Part shown: piece by piece, positions 1-12,855 of the stretch
How the letters are laid out: each line of letters opens with the position of its first letter
How positions within the stretch are numbered: position 1 is the stretch's first letter
Source: Moesziomyces globuligerus
Lineage: Eukaryota; Basidiomycota; Ustilaginomycetes; Ustilaginales; Ustilaginaceae
DNA: 64,000 nucleotides
Direction of reading: 5' to 3'
Assembly (NCBI GenBank): GCA_030849465.1
Contig: JARVLF010000022.1
Span: forward strand, 186,001 to 250,000
Notes under the pieces: generated by a model
The model's database searches: none
Told to the model about the DNA's origin: nothing
The model's input: the letters and a program-made list of their open reading frames with translations, nothing else
Made by a program: the position numbers and the translations under genes

Positions 1-2273
1 AGATCCAGACGGTCACCCGTGGCTTCCTCGCGCGCAAGAAGTACAACACCACGCGCGAGGCCGTGATCAAGATCCAAAGCGTCGCCCGCGGGCGTGCGGT
101 GCGATCCAAGTACAAGACCGCCAAGGTCGAATTCTCCGCCACGCGTCTCCAAGCGCTGCTCCGAGGTGCCTTGGCCCGAAGGCAGTACCGCAAGGAGAAG
201 CAGGGCGTCATCCACCTCCAATCGTGCTACCGTCGTCGTCTCGCCAAGAAGGAGCTCGTGGCGCGACGCAACGAAGCCAAGTCGGTGTCGCACTTCAAGG
301 AGGTTTCGTACAAGCTCGAGAACAAGGTCGTCGAGCTCACGCAAAACCTGCAGAAGCGCATCAAGGACAACAAGGAGCTCTCGGCCAAGATCAAGGCGCT
401 CGAGGAGCAGATCCTGACCTGGCAGGGCAAGCACGACGAGATCGAGGGTCGCAACCGTGGCCTCAACGAGGAGCTGGCCAAGCCCACCGTGGCCATGGCC
501 GAGTTCGACGCGCTCGTCGCTGCCAAGCGGGAGCTGGATGCCAAGCAGGAGGCGTCGCTCAAGCGCATCGCCGAGCAGGACAAGCGCATCGCCGACCTCA
601 CCGCCGAGATCGAGCGCCAGGCTGACGAGCTTCAGGCTCGCTCCGAGGCGCTCAACGGCGCGACCAAGTCGTCGGAAGACGATGTGGCGACGATCAACTC
701 GCTGCGATCCGAGGTGGCTTCGCTGCGCGAGCAGCTCAACCGGGCCAACGCACTCAACACGCTGCAGAAGAACTCGCAGCGCATCGAGAACGCAGCGCCG
801 CCCGTGTTCAACATGGCGACGGGCAAGGAGAACGGCTACGCGGCCAAGGGCAGCAAGCGCCGCCCACGCCGACACAGCGAAGCCGGACCGTGGAGCGACC
901 AGCCGGCGAGCCGCGACGAGCACGAGGAGGCCATGCTGGCTGCCAAGCGGAGCGCGGCCACTGCCAACCGCCATGTGTCGGTCGCATTCGGTCTGGACGG
1001 ACACCAGATCCCCGGCTTGGGCGGGCAGCGCGATGGCTACGACGACGAGTACGACGAGGACGACCCGTCCGAGGAGATCATCCGCATCCTGGAGAACGAG
1101 GAGCAGCTGGACGAGGACGTGCTCAACGGCCTCATCCGCTTCCTCAAGGTGCCTGCGCCGAGTCTGCAGAATCCGCCGTCGCCCAAGGAGGTGCTGTTCC
1201 CGGCGCACCTCATCTCGCTGGTGACAAACGAGATGTGGAAGTACGGCCTGGTGCGCGAGTCGGAGCGCTTCCTGGCGAATGTGATGCAGACGATCCAGCA
1301 GCACGTCATGTCGTTCCAGGGCGAGGATGCAATCATCCCGGGCATCTTCTGGCTGTCGAACGTGCACGAGATCCTCTCGTTTGTGTGCATCGCCGAGAGC
1401 GACATGCTGCAGGGCATCGGCCCGGGTGTCGACGGCGCGGCGCGATCGTTCGAGTGGGGCGACTACGAGCGTCTGGTGACCATCGTCAAGCACGACCTGG
1501 ACTCGCTCGAGTACAACATCTACCACACGTGGATGCAGGAGGCCAAGAAGCGGCTGCACAAGATGGTGATCCCGGCGCTGGTGGAGAGCCAGTCGCTGCC
1601 CGGATTTGTGACGAGCGACCACTCGGGACGGCTGTTCAACCGACTGCTGTCGAACAACTCGACGCCGACGCACACGATGGACGACATCCTGGGCATCCTG
1701 AACAAGGTGTGGAAGAGCCTCAAGAGCTACTACGTGGAGCCGTCGGTGACGCAGCAGGTGGTGACGGAGCTGCTCAAGCTGATCGGCGTGACGAGCTTCA
1801 ACGATCTGCTGATGCGCCGCAACTTTTGCTCGTGGAAGCGGGCGATGCAGATCCAGTACAACATCACGCGCATCGAGGAGTGGTGCAAGTCTCACGACAT
1901 GCCCGAGGGGACGCTGCAGCTGGAGCACCTCATGCAGGCGACCAAGCTGCTGCAGCTCAAGAAGGCGACGCTGGGCGACATCGACATTATCTACGACGTG
2001 TGCTGGATGCTGACGCCGACGCAGATCCAGAAGCTCATCTCGCACTACTACGTGGCGGATTACGAGAACCCGATCTCGCCCGAGATCCTCAAGGCGGTCG
2101 CATCGAGGGTGGTGCCCAACGATCGCAACGACCACCTGCTGCTGCCTCCCGAGGTGGACGAGGCAGGGCCGTACGAGCTGCCGCTGCCGCGCGAGGTGAC
2201 GGGCATCGAGACATACTGCCCAGCGTACATCTCGGTGCCTGCGATTCGCCGTCTGGCGAGTCGCGTGGCGTAG
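1..2273 (+). CDS. myo5: Class V myosin heavy chain, C-terminal part (5' end outside window)
   Basis: Actin-based motor that carries secretory vesicles and organelles to sites of polar growth. Only the neck and tail are present. The frame is already open at base 3 (reads IQTVTRGFLARKKY), so the head and first IQ motifs lie upstream. Visible parts in order are several IQ motifs (calmodulin/light-chain binding, e.g. MIKIQSVARGRAVRSKY and TRLQALLRGALARRQY), a charged coiled coil starting near VSHFKEVSYKLENKV, a low-complexity linker, and a DIL globular cargo-binding domain over roughly the last 400 residues (around FWLSNVHEILSFV and LQLEHLMQATKLLQL). It ends with TAG at 2271-2273. No intron is needed in the visible part. 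Family assignment is firm. The symbol follows the usual smut name and is by analogy. Confidence 0.95.
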   Translation, partial: IQTVTRGFLARKKYNTTREAVIKIQSVARGRAVRSKYKTAKVEFSATRLQALLRGALARRQYRKEKQGVIHLQSCYRRRLAKKELVARRNEAKSVSHFKEVSYKLENKVVELTQNLQKRIKDNKELSAKIKALEEQILTWQGKHDEIEGRNRGLNEELAKPTVAMAEFDALVAAKRELDAKQEASLKRIAEQDKRIADLTAEIERQADELQARSEALNGATKSSEDDVATINSLRSEVASLREQLNRANALNTLQKNSQRIENAAPPVFNMATGKENGYAAKGSKRRPRRHSEAGPWSDQPASRDEHEEAMLAAKRSAATANRHVSVAFGLDGHQIPGLGGQRDGYDDEYDEDDPSEEIIRILENEEQLDEDVLNGLIRFLKVPAPSLQNPPSPKEVLFPAHLISLVTNEMWKYGLVRESERFLANVMQTIQQHVMSFQGEDAIIPGIFWLSNVHEILSFVCIAESDMLQGIGPGVDGAARSFEWGDYERLVTIVKHDLDSLEYNIYHTWMQEAKKRLHKMVIPALVESQSLPGFVTSDHSGRLFNRLLSNNSTPTHTMDDILGILNKVWKSLKSYYVEPSVTQQVVTELLKLIGVTSFNDLLMRRNFCSWKRAMQIQYNITRIEEWCKSHDMPEGTLQLEHLMQATKLLQLKKATLGDIDIIYDVCWMLTPTQIQKLISHYYVADYENPISPEILKAVASRVVPNDRNDHLLLPPEVDEAGPYELPLPREVTGIETYCPAYISVPAIRRLASRVA

Positions 2274-4812
<2,539 letters not shown>

Positions 4813-5164
4813 GTGTGCAGCCGCGCTTCCTCACTCCAGCATCCCCACTTCGGTCCCACCCAGCATAATCTCCAATACCACGGCCTGATCGGCCTCTGAG
4901 GTCGCATCCACTCCAGCCTCCAAGTCATACCTTCTGCATCGCTTGTATTAGTATTCCATAGACGTTTTGCAACATCGTCTTGTCCTTCTCATTTTGTTCG
5001 CACCGGTCGTGGCGCACAGAATGGCTGCGTTCTCGGACCGGACGAGGCTCCGAGATGGAACGAGCTTGTGAGACAGCACAGAGGTGAGCTGGCATTGCAG
5101 AGAGGATCTTGCACGTGCGCCTGTGCGGGTATGATGGCCGATGCAGTGAGGATGGCTAAACGAG
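4813..5164. other. Convergent 3' flank between Ub-Ub-AN1 and nse1
   Basis: 352 bases between two stop codons on opposite strands. I see no coding signal and expect polyadenylation sites of both genes. Confidence 0.6.
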
Positions 5165-6237
5165 CTAGCGGAGACGTCTGCGGGGTTTGACGTCCTGTTC
5201 GTCTTGGCTCTCTGGGAGTGTGTGTCTGTGACTGGATGTGCGGGCTTGTTGTGGCGGGTGGGGTGGCTGCGGTTTGAGGTCTGGTTCGGGGGAGTTGGAG
5301 TGGGCGAGTTGGGATTCGACCTCTTGGTCCGAGTCTGCGCTCTCGTCGTTGCGCGGGTCGGGTTGGGAGCCGAACGGAGTATCTCGATCGGCGAGTCGGA
5401 GTGCCTTGGGTCCGATCGGACGGGACTTCCAAGGTCTTCGACAGCCTGGACAAGCGAAACCGGATAGACGCGCCAATGCTTCGTCATCGTCCACCTGGGA
5501 AGCGATGGTGTTGCGTGCGCAGTGCAGGTGGTATCGCGCAGCGCACGAGCGTGGCGAATACGAACAGGCCACTCCTAGCGTCACCACATCCTTGCAATGC
5601 GTACAGGTATGGTAGTGTTCTTCGAACTCGTTCTGCAGATAGTTGCCCAACTCCAACAACGATCTCGTCGACAATGTATAGATCCCCTCTCTACCACCCC
5701 AACCCCATCAGCATACCACTCTTTCTCTTCATTGCCGGAGGGGGAAGGATGAACTTACGAGGAGTAATCAAGCCATCGATGGTCGACGAGGTTCTTGAGG
5801 AGCTCTTCGGTCGCATCTCTAGTCATGTGCGTTCGCAACTTGCTCCCCAGCCTCACCGACTCGAGAGCCGGAATAGCATACGCCTCTTTCTTCGCCTTGA
5901 AGATCTCCTCGACCAGCTTCTTGACCAGCGAGATCTCCAGCGGCGAGTAGCGCGTCGCGCCCTGGATGAGCATATCGTGCTTGGTGTTGACGAGCGCCAG
6001 CACCGCTTGGCCGGACGACTGGTCGCGCACCGTGCGCAGCTCGAGGTCGAGCACAGAGAGCCGCTCCGACGTCTCCTGCATCATCTGCTGGTATGTACGC
6101 TCGTCGTAGGCCGTCTGCGCAACCGCACAGCAGCGCGCATACAGATGCTTGGCAAACGACGCCGGCACGATCCGGTGAGAGACCATCGACTGCAGCCACG
6201 CCACGCGCGCCAACGTCAGCTTCTCGCGTTCCGACAT
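5165..6237 (-). CDS. nse1: SMC5/6 complex subunit NSE1 (RING-like E3 component)
   Basis: Non-SMC element 1 of the SMC5-SMC6 complex, a nuclear genome-maintenance machine; with NSE3 and NSE4 it binds the SMC heads. Two exons, 6237-5759 and 5690-5165, are joined across a 68-nt GTAAGT intron (phase 2), giving 334 residues. The junction reads WLDYSS|EGIYTLSTRSLLEL, typical of NSE1. The N-terminal winged-helix part includes ALVNTKHDMLIQGATRYSPLEISLVKKLVEEIF. The C-terminal variant RING shows C189-x2-C192-x9-C202-x6-C209-x4-H214-x2-C217-x22-C240-x2-C243. A Pro-rich charged tail of about 90 residues follows and is probably disordered. I chose the ATG at 6237 (MSEREKLTLARVAWLQ); an upstream in-frame ATG at 6396 adds 53 unconserved-looking residues. 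Donor, acceptor and frame all agree. Confidence 0.9.
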
Positions 6238-7372
6238 TCTCCCCGTATCAGCGACCGATCCCAGGGTAGCGCGGTCGGTGGCGGTATGGTCTGAAGGTAC
6301 GTATGTGCGGATGTCCGCCAGAAGGTAGGCGCTAGGATGAGGTGGATGACAAGTCGCGAAGATGCAATCCCGCATGCAAAGTGCCAGAGGGTCCACGCGC
6401 CCCGCGCAGCGCGAAAAGTGTTGGTCTTTCGGGCGTCGCAGCAGAGCGCGTTGATGGATGTTATCTGTTAGACCGTCTTTTCAGTTATGCGAATCGACAT
6501 TTTGAGTTCACTTGTTAGGCCTGCTCGTCGGCAAAATATCGCCGGTTGCGTTCGGCAATCTCGGCGCAGAAACCATCGGCGCGCGCTCATGACATTTTGA
6601 GCGGTTGGCAACAAAGTGACGAGCCATGGTCTTTTGACCGGCATGCTCTCTTTCAGACTCCGCTTCGCTTCCATCCCACACAACACTCCCTCCCACCTCC
6701 TCCGTTACGTAGTTTGCTCGACTCCGACCCGACTATTCTCCGAGCCTCTGCTCGCGGCAGCTGCTGCACAGCACATCGCTGGCCCCCGCTCTCCGCGAGG
6801 GTGCCGAAGGCAACTTCGTAGCAAGGTCTCGTACCCGAGCGCGACGCAAGCGAAGAGATATTGGCCGCTTCGGTGCAACGGTGACGAGGAGCTTATGAGA
6901 TCCGATCCTGCCACGCTCGCTCGAAACGGCTGTTGTCGTGAGCTCCTCAAGCTCGTGGGGATTGTCTACCAGAGCGAATGAGAAGAGGCAGCGACAAGTC
7001 ACGAACGCAGTTCCCCGGGCATCCTTGGCCCCCGGCGATTCGGTCCAACGGAAGCGGGCCATCGGTCTTTAACGCGAAAATTGCCCGACGCATTTCTCCG
7101 CACTCCCTGACTCGTGCCCAGCTCGATCCCCCACCTCCAAACCTCGCTTCGCTCCTTGTTGTGCGACTGCGCTTGCTCTTGCGCAGACGTTCGCCCCAGT
7201 ATGCTTCCGGTCCGGTCCCCCACGTCCTGTACCATGAGCAGACCAGCAGAACTCGCCAATGCCCAGGTATAAATACGTCGATCTCGTTCCACACCTAAAG
7301 TAGCGTGGTTCCTTGACCCTGTTCTGCACCCTACTCCCTTCCCCTACACCCTTCCCCTGTGTGTGAGTCGAC
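6238..7372. other. 1.1-kb divergent promoter region (nse1 / sugar transporter)
   Basis: No frame here looks coding. It holds the upstream regions of two genes read away from each other. The only clear element is a TATAAATA box close to the transporter. Confidence 0.6.
7268..7275 (+). promoter_or_regulatory. TATA box of the sugar transporter
   Basis: TATAAATA about 100 bases upstream of the ATG at 7373, a canonical match at a sensible distance. It suggests an inducible promoter. Confidence 0.6.
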
Positions 7373-9328
7373 ATGGAATCTCCTGACTCTCCGACCCGCG
7401 CTCCGGCGACGCCGACGCACAATGCGGACAAGTTCGACAAGGATGTTTCCTCTCACGACGTGTACAAGACCAGCTCGATCCGCCAGGTCGACTCGTCCGA
7501 CTTTCCCGAGCTCCCCGAACCCTTCTGGAGCAAGTTCATCCCGCCCATCTACAACGAGAAGCGCGTGCTCAACCTCAGCGCCGTCCAGATGAAGTGGGCT
7601 GTCCAGATCGTCGCCGGTATCGCCGTCATGTTCTTCGGCTTCGACCAAGGTGTCATGTCCGGCGTCAACGAGTCCAAGGACTACCTCAAGCTCATGGGCA
7701 CCGACTCGGGCGTCAACGGCACCCAGACCAAGCGCGACAGCGCCGCGATCGGTGGAATCGTAGCCATCTACTACCTCGGCACCCTGCTCGGCGGTCTCCT
7801 CGGTGGCTACATGGCCGACGCTGCCGGCCGCATGAAGGTCATCCTCTTCGGCACCTTCTGGGTCATCCTCGGAGCATCCCTGCAAGCCTCGGCCCAGAAC
7901 ATCACATGGATGATGCTCAGCAGGGTGATCACGGGAGTAGGCACCGGAATTTACAACGCCGTCGTGCCCGTATGGGTGTCCGAGGTGTCGCAGCACAACA
8001 AGCGTGGCCAAGCGATGGGCCTGGAGTTCGTCTTCAACATCATGGGTCTGATGCTGGTCTACTGGATCTCCTACGGCGTCCGCGACCTAGAGACCGGCGG
8101 CTTCAACTGGCGCTTCCCACTCGCCTTCCAGCTCGTCTTTGTCGTCATGCTCCTCGCCACGCTCCCCTTCTTCCCCGAGTCACCCCGTTGGCTCGCAAAG
8201 ATGGGCAGGGTCGACGAAGCGCGTCGCATCCTCACCCGGCTCCGCGCCACGCCGTACGACGAGAACGACCCCGCCGTCACCGCAGAGCTGCACGAGATCC
8301 TCAAGGTCGCCAAGCTCGAACGTATCCGCTTGGAAAAGGGCGAAGACGGGTTCATCAGCCAGCTCGTCTCGTCGGGCGGAAAGCTCCACCTCCGTCGCCG
8401 CATCATCCTCGTCGTCTGGCTGCAGATTCTCCAGGAACTCGCGGGTATCGGAGTCGTCACCGTCTATGCTCCCACCGTATTCCGCTCAGGCGGCTTCAGC
8501 GACTCCCTCGCTCGTCTCCTCTCGGGCTTCAATGATGTACGTCCTACCACAGGCTCGATGGATCGTGCTGAGCAGAACGCTGACTCTGACGAGATCTTTT
8601 TGATTTTGTGTCCTACCTCTTGCCGCCGATGCTCACCCCGACTTTCGTCACTCCACAGGTCTCATACATGTTCTCGGTCTTTATCTCGGTCTTCTCGTTG
8701 GATCGCACGGGTCGACGCAAGACGCTGTACGTCGGCAACATCATCATGGGTATCAGTCTCTTTGTTGCCGGTGTAGCAGCAAAATACGCGCTCGAGTACG
8801 GCCCCGAGTCTGCCACTCCGGATCTTCCCCTTGCCAGACGATGGGGTGCTGCTCTTGCAGCCATGGTCTTCCTCTACACGGCCACCTTCGGTGCCGGCTG
8901 GCTCACCGTCCCTTGGCTCTACCCGACCGAAGTATTCCCGCTCTTCGTCCGGGCAAAGGGCGGAAGCTGGTCCGTCTTGGGTTGGAGCATCGGCAACGGT
9001 GTCGTGACCGAGATCACGCCGTTCCTGTTCAACGCCATCAAGTACAATACATTGTAAGTTCCGGATCGTCCAACTCCAACCGTAGAGCGCAGACTTACAC
9101 TTGGAAACTCCGTGTCGTCTTCTTCGCTCTCGTGTCGCTCGTAGCTTCCTGTTCGGAGCACTCAACTTCTTCTGCATGCCGTTCGTCTGGGCTTTCTACC
9201 CGGAGACGAGCTGCCGCTCGCTCGAGTCGATCGACGAACTCTTCGAGGGAGACTCGGCTTTCATCGCATTCGACAAGCGATTGACCTCAGTCGGCACCGA
9301 AAGGGTCTCCGACAAATCGAGCGCCTAG
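7373..9328 (+). CDS. MFS sugar (hexose-type) transporter
   Basis: Plasma-membrane sugar:proton symporter of the major facilitator superfamily, sugar-porter subfamily. Exons are 7373-8536, 8659-9053 and 9145-9328, separated by introns of 122 and 91 nt (donors GTACGT and GTAAGT), giving 580 residues. Diagnostic motifs are FFGFDQGVMSGV in TM1, PESPRWLAKMGRVDEAR after TM6, QILQELAGIGVVTVYAP in TM7, and VPWLYPTEVFPLFVRAKG near TM10. The tail reads FYPETSCRSLESIDELFEG. Junctions GFND|VSYMFSVF and KYNTF|FLFGALNFF restore continuous helices. The N-terminus is a hydrophilic cytosolic leader of about 70 residues. Substrate cannot be read from the sequence; hexose, pentose or polyol are all possible. 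The product is slightly longer than the usual 500-550 residues because of both tails. Confidence 0.92.
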
Positions 9329-9970
9329 CTCATGAGCCAGTACTCCACACAGCTGAGCATCAATTTATTTGTTCATGGGCTAATCCCGCTTCGAGGCTGC
9401 CAGAGTGACCTTGCCTGTGTGCTGCTTCGGCTTCTATGTAATCTTTGCCTCCGAACGAAGTGCGTAAAGTCTCGCCTGACGTTACCGGTTCGCGCGACGA
9501 TTGAAAGGTTCCGTCACTGCGCACCGCGATGTCAACACGCGTGAAAACTTTCTGAGAGCTGCATCGTCTTTCCAGGCCACACAACGAGGTGCGATAGTCT
9601 CTTGGCGGTCCGAGTCCAACACTGGAGACAACGCAGCCGAAGGTTCAGGCGGTGGTAAGTGGTACACACCCGTAGCGATAGCGAGGCTCGAGCTCGCTAC
9701 ACACATGTCCCGCAAATCGATTGCCTTCCTCCATTCACTCGCGGAACGCGAATCATAAGGTTCATCCATCGCCTCCAGGGGTGAAAGCGCCCGAATCAAG
9801 TGCGGAACACAGGTCCGCGATCTCAGCCGCTGCGCTCAACTTTCCGCTCACTCCTCCATCCGCACTGTGCCAACCACCACCATCTCTGCGCCTCACCTTC
9901 CTCATCCTGAGAGGAAAGAGATTCCGCCTGCCTACCGACCCGCTCGACCTCGCAAGACGTCCGCGCCATC
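9329..9970. other. Intergenic region, nothing recognised
   Basis: About 640 bases between two genes on the same strand. Short frames on both strands lack domains and their codon use looks random. The last 100 bases before 9971 are C/T-rich and may be a leader. Confidence 0.55.
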
Positions 9971-10366
9971 ATGTCGGCGCTTCCTGATGCCGCCTCGAGG
10001 AAGCGCTTCATGTCGCTCGTCGGCGCGCTAACTTCGCGCAAGCAGTGGCTGGATTTCGAGGGGATCGCTAGCGACCCAGAGAAGCTCGAGGACTTCAAGA
10101 CTTGCCTGAGCAACATTGCCGCGAGGCGCAGAGCTACGCTTCCCCGTCTCCCTCTTTCTGTTTCGTCGTCGACGACCGTTGTCAACGGTCGAAAGCAGTC
10201 GGACAGCAAGCGCCACCAACCCGAGCGCTCCGGGGGCCCCTTCCGTTTGGACGATCTTGACGCAAGGGAAATCCAGTTTTCTCTGCCATTGCACGCCTAC
10301 GATGTGCACGTCACGACAACTTCGTCCTCACTGATCCTCACTGCTCGCCGCAAGCCAGCACAGTAG
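9971..10366 (+). CDS. Small protein of unknown function (131 aa)
   Basis: I do not recognise this protein. The frame opens at an ATG in good context (CGCCATCATGTCGG) after a pyrimidine-rich stretch. The first 50 residues look helical and charged (MSALPDAASRKRFMSLV...KQWLDFEGIASDPEKLEDF). A Ser/Thr-rich, basic middle follows, and then a beta-like end (REIQFSLPLHAYDVHVTTT). No signal peptide or membrane segment is visible. Codon use is C/G-ending, like neighbouring real genes. A protein of this size could still be a chance frame, so it is called with moderate confidence. It sits alone between the sugar transporter and the convergent three-TM gene. Confidence 0.5.
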   Translation: MSALPDAASRKRFMSLVGALTSRKQWLDFEGIASDPEKLEDFKTCLSNIAARRRATLPRLPLSVSSSTTVVNGRKQSDSKRHQPERSGGPFRLDDLDAREIQFSLPLHAYDVHVTTTSSSLILTARRKPAQ

Positions 10367-10637
10367 GCTCCTCGGGCACGCGGATTGGAGCATCTGTAAC
10401 TCGAGGGTATCTGTGCAACGCAATCAACACGCGATCGGCCCCACTCTTTCTCGACCAGCGTATCGTCCGGCCCGAGTGATGAGTTCGGGGAGAGCCTCGG
10501 TGAAGCTGAGTTCGAATAAGAGCGCTATTATCCCATCACCGGTTGCAAGCGGAATGAGACTCGCCGTTGATGCCGCAAGTGCGTACAGTGAGCTGATGAA
10601 ATGCACATCCATGTCTCTGCGGAGCGGACTGCTATTG

Positions 10638-11228
10638 CTATTTGGTTGCGATCTTCTTCGCTTCTCGCTTCGCCTGTTTCTTCTGCTGCCGTCTGGAGCC
10701 CTTCTGCTCCTCAACTTCAGGAGCTGGCTTGGCAGCGGCGCTTTCTTCGGGCGCGGAGACGGGCGTTTGGAACGTGGAGCTGGCCCACAGAATCGCACAC
10801 ACGGAAGCAAATGCGCTGAACCAGACCATGTACCGCGGATCCGTGCCTTCGCTGTAGTAGCCTGACCTCTTCTTGATGTCGTTCTCATAGGTGATGAGGA
10901 GCATGGTGAAAGCGAGCAGCGAGAGCGTGGCGCCAACCACGGGGTTTCCGGCCACTCTGAGTCGGGTGCGGATCTCGTAGTTGATCAGCGCAGCCACGTC
11001 CTTGAACGCCATCAGGAAGAACGCCGCAAAGATCGTGGTGGCCGTGAGCGCATAGAAGGAGGGCATCACCGAGTCGATCGGCCACTTCGGTTGCGCGAGC
11101 TGGAAGATCTGTCCGGGCAGAAGCGTCTGTTGAGCGGCCGGGACGGCGGGTGCCGCAGGCAAGACGAGGAACTCGCGGTAGTTCGCCGGGAACATCGGTA
11201 TCCCCGTGGGAGGAGCGACTTCCAACAT
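10638..11228 (-). CDS. Predicted three-TM membrane protein, lysine-rich C-terminus
   Basis: Unrecognised family, 196 residues. After a Pro/Ala-rich N-terminus there are three hydrophobic segments at about 54-74 (MPSFYALTATTIFAAFFLMAF), 96-114 (VVGATLSLLAFTMLLITYE) and 133-152 (YMVWFSAFASVCAILWASS). An Ala/Glu linker and a very basic tail (RRQQKKQAKREAKKIATK) follow. The layout resembles small ER membrane proteins of fungi, with the basic tail probably cytosolic, but no family can be named. I start it at the ATG at 11228; the ten codons upstream begin with GTG and are not a plausible start. It is divergent from the ribokinase with 381 bases between the ATGs, which hold a G-rich run (GGGGTGGGGGG) near 11366 and nothing else clear. 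Confidence 0.75.
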   Translation of the reverse strand: MLEVAPPTGIPMFPANYREFLVLPAAPAVPAAQQTLLPGQIFQLAQPKWPIDSVMPSFYALTATTIFAAFFLMAFKDVAALINYEIRTRLRVAGNPVVGATLSLLAFTMLLITYENDIKKRSGYYSEGTDPRYMVWFSAFASVCAILWASSTFQTPVSAPEESAAAKPAPEVEEQKGSRRQQKKQAKREAKKIATK

Positions 11229-11609
11229 CTTGATGTGCTGTACCGGAAAGCTGGACACCGTCGAGGGATAGCCCAGATATCAAATGAGTCTGCACAGTTG
11301 AGGCGGCGGTATTTGATGGCTCGTGTTGGATCTGCACAGTTGTTATCTCGTGCGAGAGAGATAGGGGTGGGGGGAAAAATGCTGCGTATCGTCATTGTGC
11401 GCCGAGTTTTGCCATGTGCATTCCCGCAACGATTCTTCCCGAGCGTCCAGGCTATCCTCAACCCGAACACCCGACCAAACCTTCTTTGGTAAACGGCAGC
11501 GGCGCCTTCACTCTGGCCTCTCTTCATCCGTGTCCTGCCTCGGCACCTCTTGGCTCATTGGATTCCGCTCTCGCAACGTCTTTGTTGAAACATCATCACA
11601 AGCGCGACC
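11229..11609. promoter_or_regulatory. Divergent promoter, three-TM gene / ribokinase
   Basis: 381 bases between two start codons facing away from each other. No TATA box is seen. A short G-run lies near 11366. No gene is evident inside. Confidence 0.5.
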
Positions 11610-12713
11610 ATGACCTCTACTCAGGCGGGACCTTCCTCCTCCCCGGGCGGCCGCAGCACGTTCTGTCTGGTAAAGTCGTCGATCAACATTGACGAGACGT
11701 TCCTGGTACCACACATCGTGCGACCGGGCGAAACGATCTCTTCGACGGGTCTGGTCTCTCGACCCGGCGGCAAAGGAGCCAACGTCTCCGCTGCGATCGC
11801 TCTTGCTGGAGCTCAGGTCTCGCTCTCCGGCGCCGTGGGCAAGGACGCGACGTGGCCTATCGACGAGCTAAAGTCGCGGCGTGTGATTATCGACGATGTC
11901 GAGATCCTGGATAGCGTGCCCACCGGACGTGCCTTCATCCAGATCGCTGAAGACGGCGAGAACAGCATCGTGCTTCTCAAGGGCGCCAATTTCGCCACGG
12001 ACAGCAAGTCGGCGAATCCTGCCACTGCGTGGGCATCCGACTCGCAGAGGCGCATCACCCATCTGGTTCTGCAGAACGAGATTCCGCTTCAGACCACCGT
12101 GGCGTTCCTGGAATTTGCAAAGTCGGACAAGGCCGGGAACCATGTCACCACGGTCTTCAATCCGTCGCCGATGCTGAGCAACGCGGAAGTCCAGTCCTTC
12201 CCGTGGACGAAGATCGACGTTCTGGTCGTCAACGAGGGCGAAAGCATCGAGCTGCTCTCGGTGCTCGATCCTTCGGCGGCTTCCAAGCTCGAATCGCTGC
12301 CCGCAGGCGAGGACAAGTCCAAGCAGGTGCTCGAGGCGCTCTCGGCTCTGCAGCAGCTGAGTTCGACGGCGTGGCTCGTGCTCACGCGCGGCGGACAGGG
12401 CGTTATGGCCAACGTCCAGCTCGCCAACTCCCAAGCCCAACGCAGCTTCTTCAATGTCGCGCCCTTCAAGCCCAAGGCTGTGCGCGACACCACCGGCGCT
12501 GGCGATACGTTTGCCGGAAACCTTGTTGCTGCCCTCATGGGCCACAATGTGGATGTGGACGAGGCGCTCGTGTCCTCAGCCAGGCCGAAGCAAGAAAAGT
12601 TTGTCCAGCATGCTCTGGAATGGGCCTCGCGCGCTGCAAGCCTGGCGTGCGAGAAGGAAGGTGCCATGCAGAGCATCCCTTCCGCGGACGAGGTCAAGGC
12701 GCGAGCGCCATAA
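11610..12713 (+). CDS. rbk1: Ribokinase (PfkB family carbohydrate kinase)
   Basis: Phosphorylates D-ribose with ATP to ribose 5-phosphate, feeding the pentose-phosphate pathway and PRPP/nucleotide synthesis. The 367-residue intronless protein has the N-terminal PfkB signature around RPGGKGANVSAAIALAGAQVS and the C-terminal signature DTTGAGDTFAGNLVAAL. The latter contains the catalytic Asp (GAGD) and the anion hole. The insert between the signatures includes the lid strand (PTGRAFIQIAEDGENSIV) typical of ribokinase rather than fructokinase. The length is slightly above the usual 310-340 because of a Ser-rich N-terminus and a short insertion (SSARPKQEKFVQ) near the end. It is convergent with the aminotransferase, with 142 bases between stops. 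The symbol is by analogy to yeast. Confidence 0.88.
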   Translation: MTSTQAGPSSSPGGRSTFCLVKSSINIDETFLVPHIVRPGETISSTGLVSRPGGKGANVSAAIALAGAQVSLSGAVGKDATWPIDELKSRRVIIDDVEILDSVPTGRAFIQIAEDGENSIVLLKGANFATDSKSANPATAWASDSQRRITHLVLQNEIPLQTTVAFLEFAKSDKAGNHVTTVFNPSPMLSNAEVQSFPWTKIDVLVVNEGESIELLSVLDPSAASKLESLPAGEDKSKQVLEALSALQQLSSTAWLVLTRGGQGVMANVQLANSQAQRSFFNVAPFKPKAVRDTTGAGDTFAGNLVAALMGHNVDVDEALVSSARPKQEKFVQHALEWASRAASLACEKEGAMQSIPSADEVKARAP

Positions 12714-12855
12714 TCTCGCACATGCCCCCACGCACAATCTCTTTGGAAAGCTCTAGCCGGCACACAATCTCGTACGGAATGGACATGAAATGCAAATTGC
12801 TACTCGAGGTTGGACCGGGTCACAGATGAAGCGATGCGGGAGTGGATGAACCGGC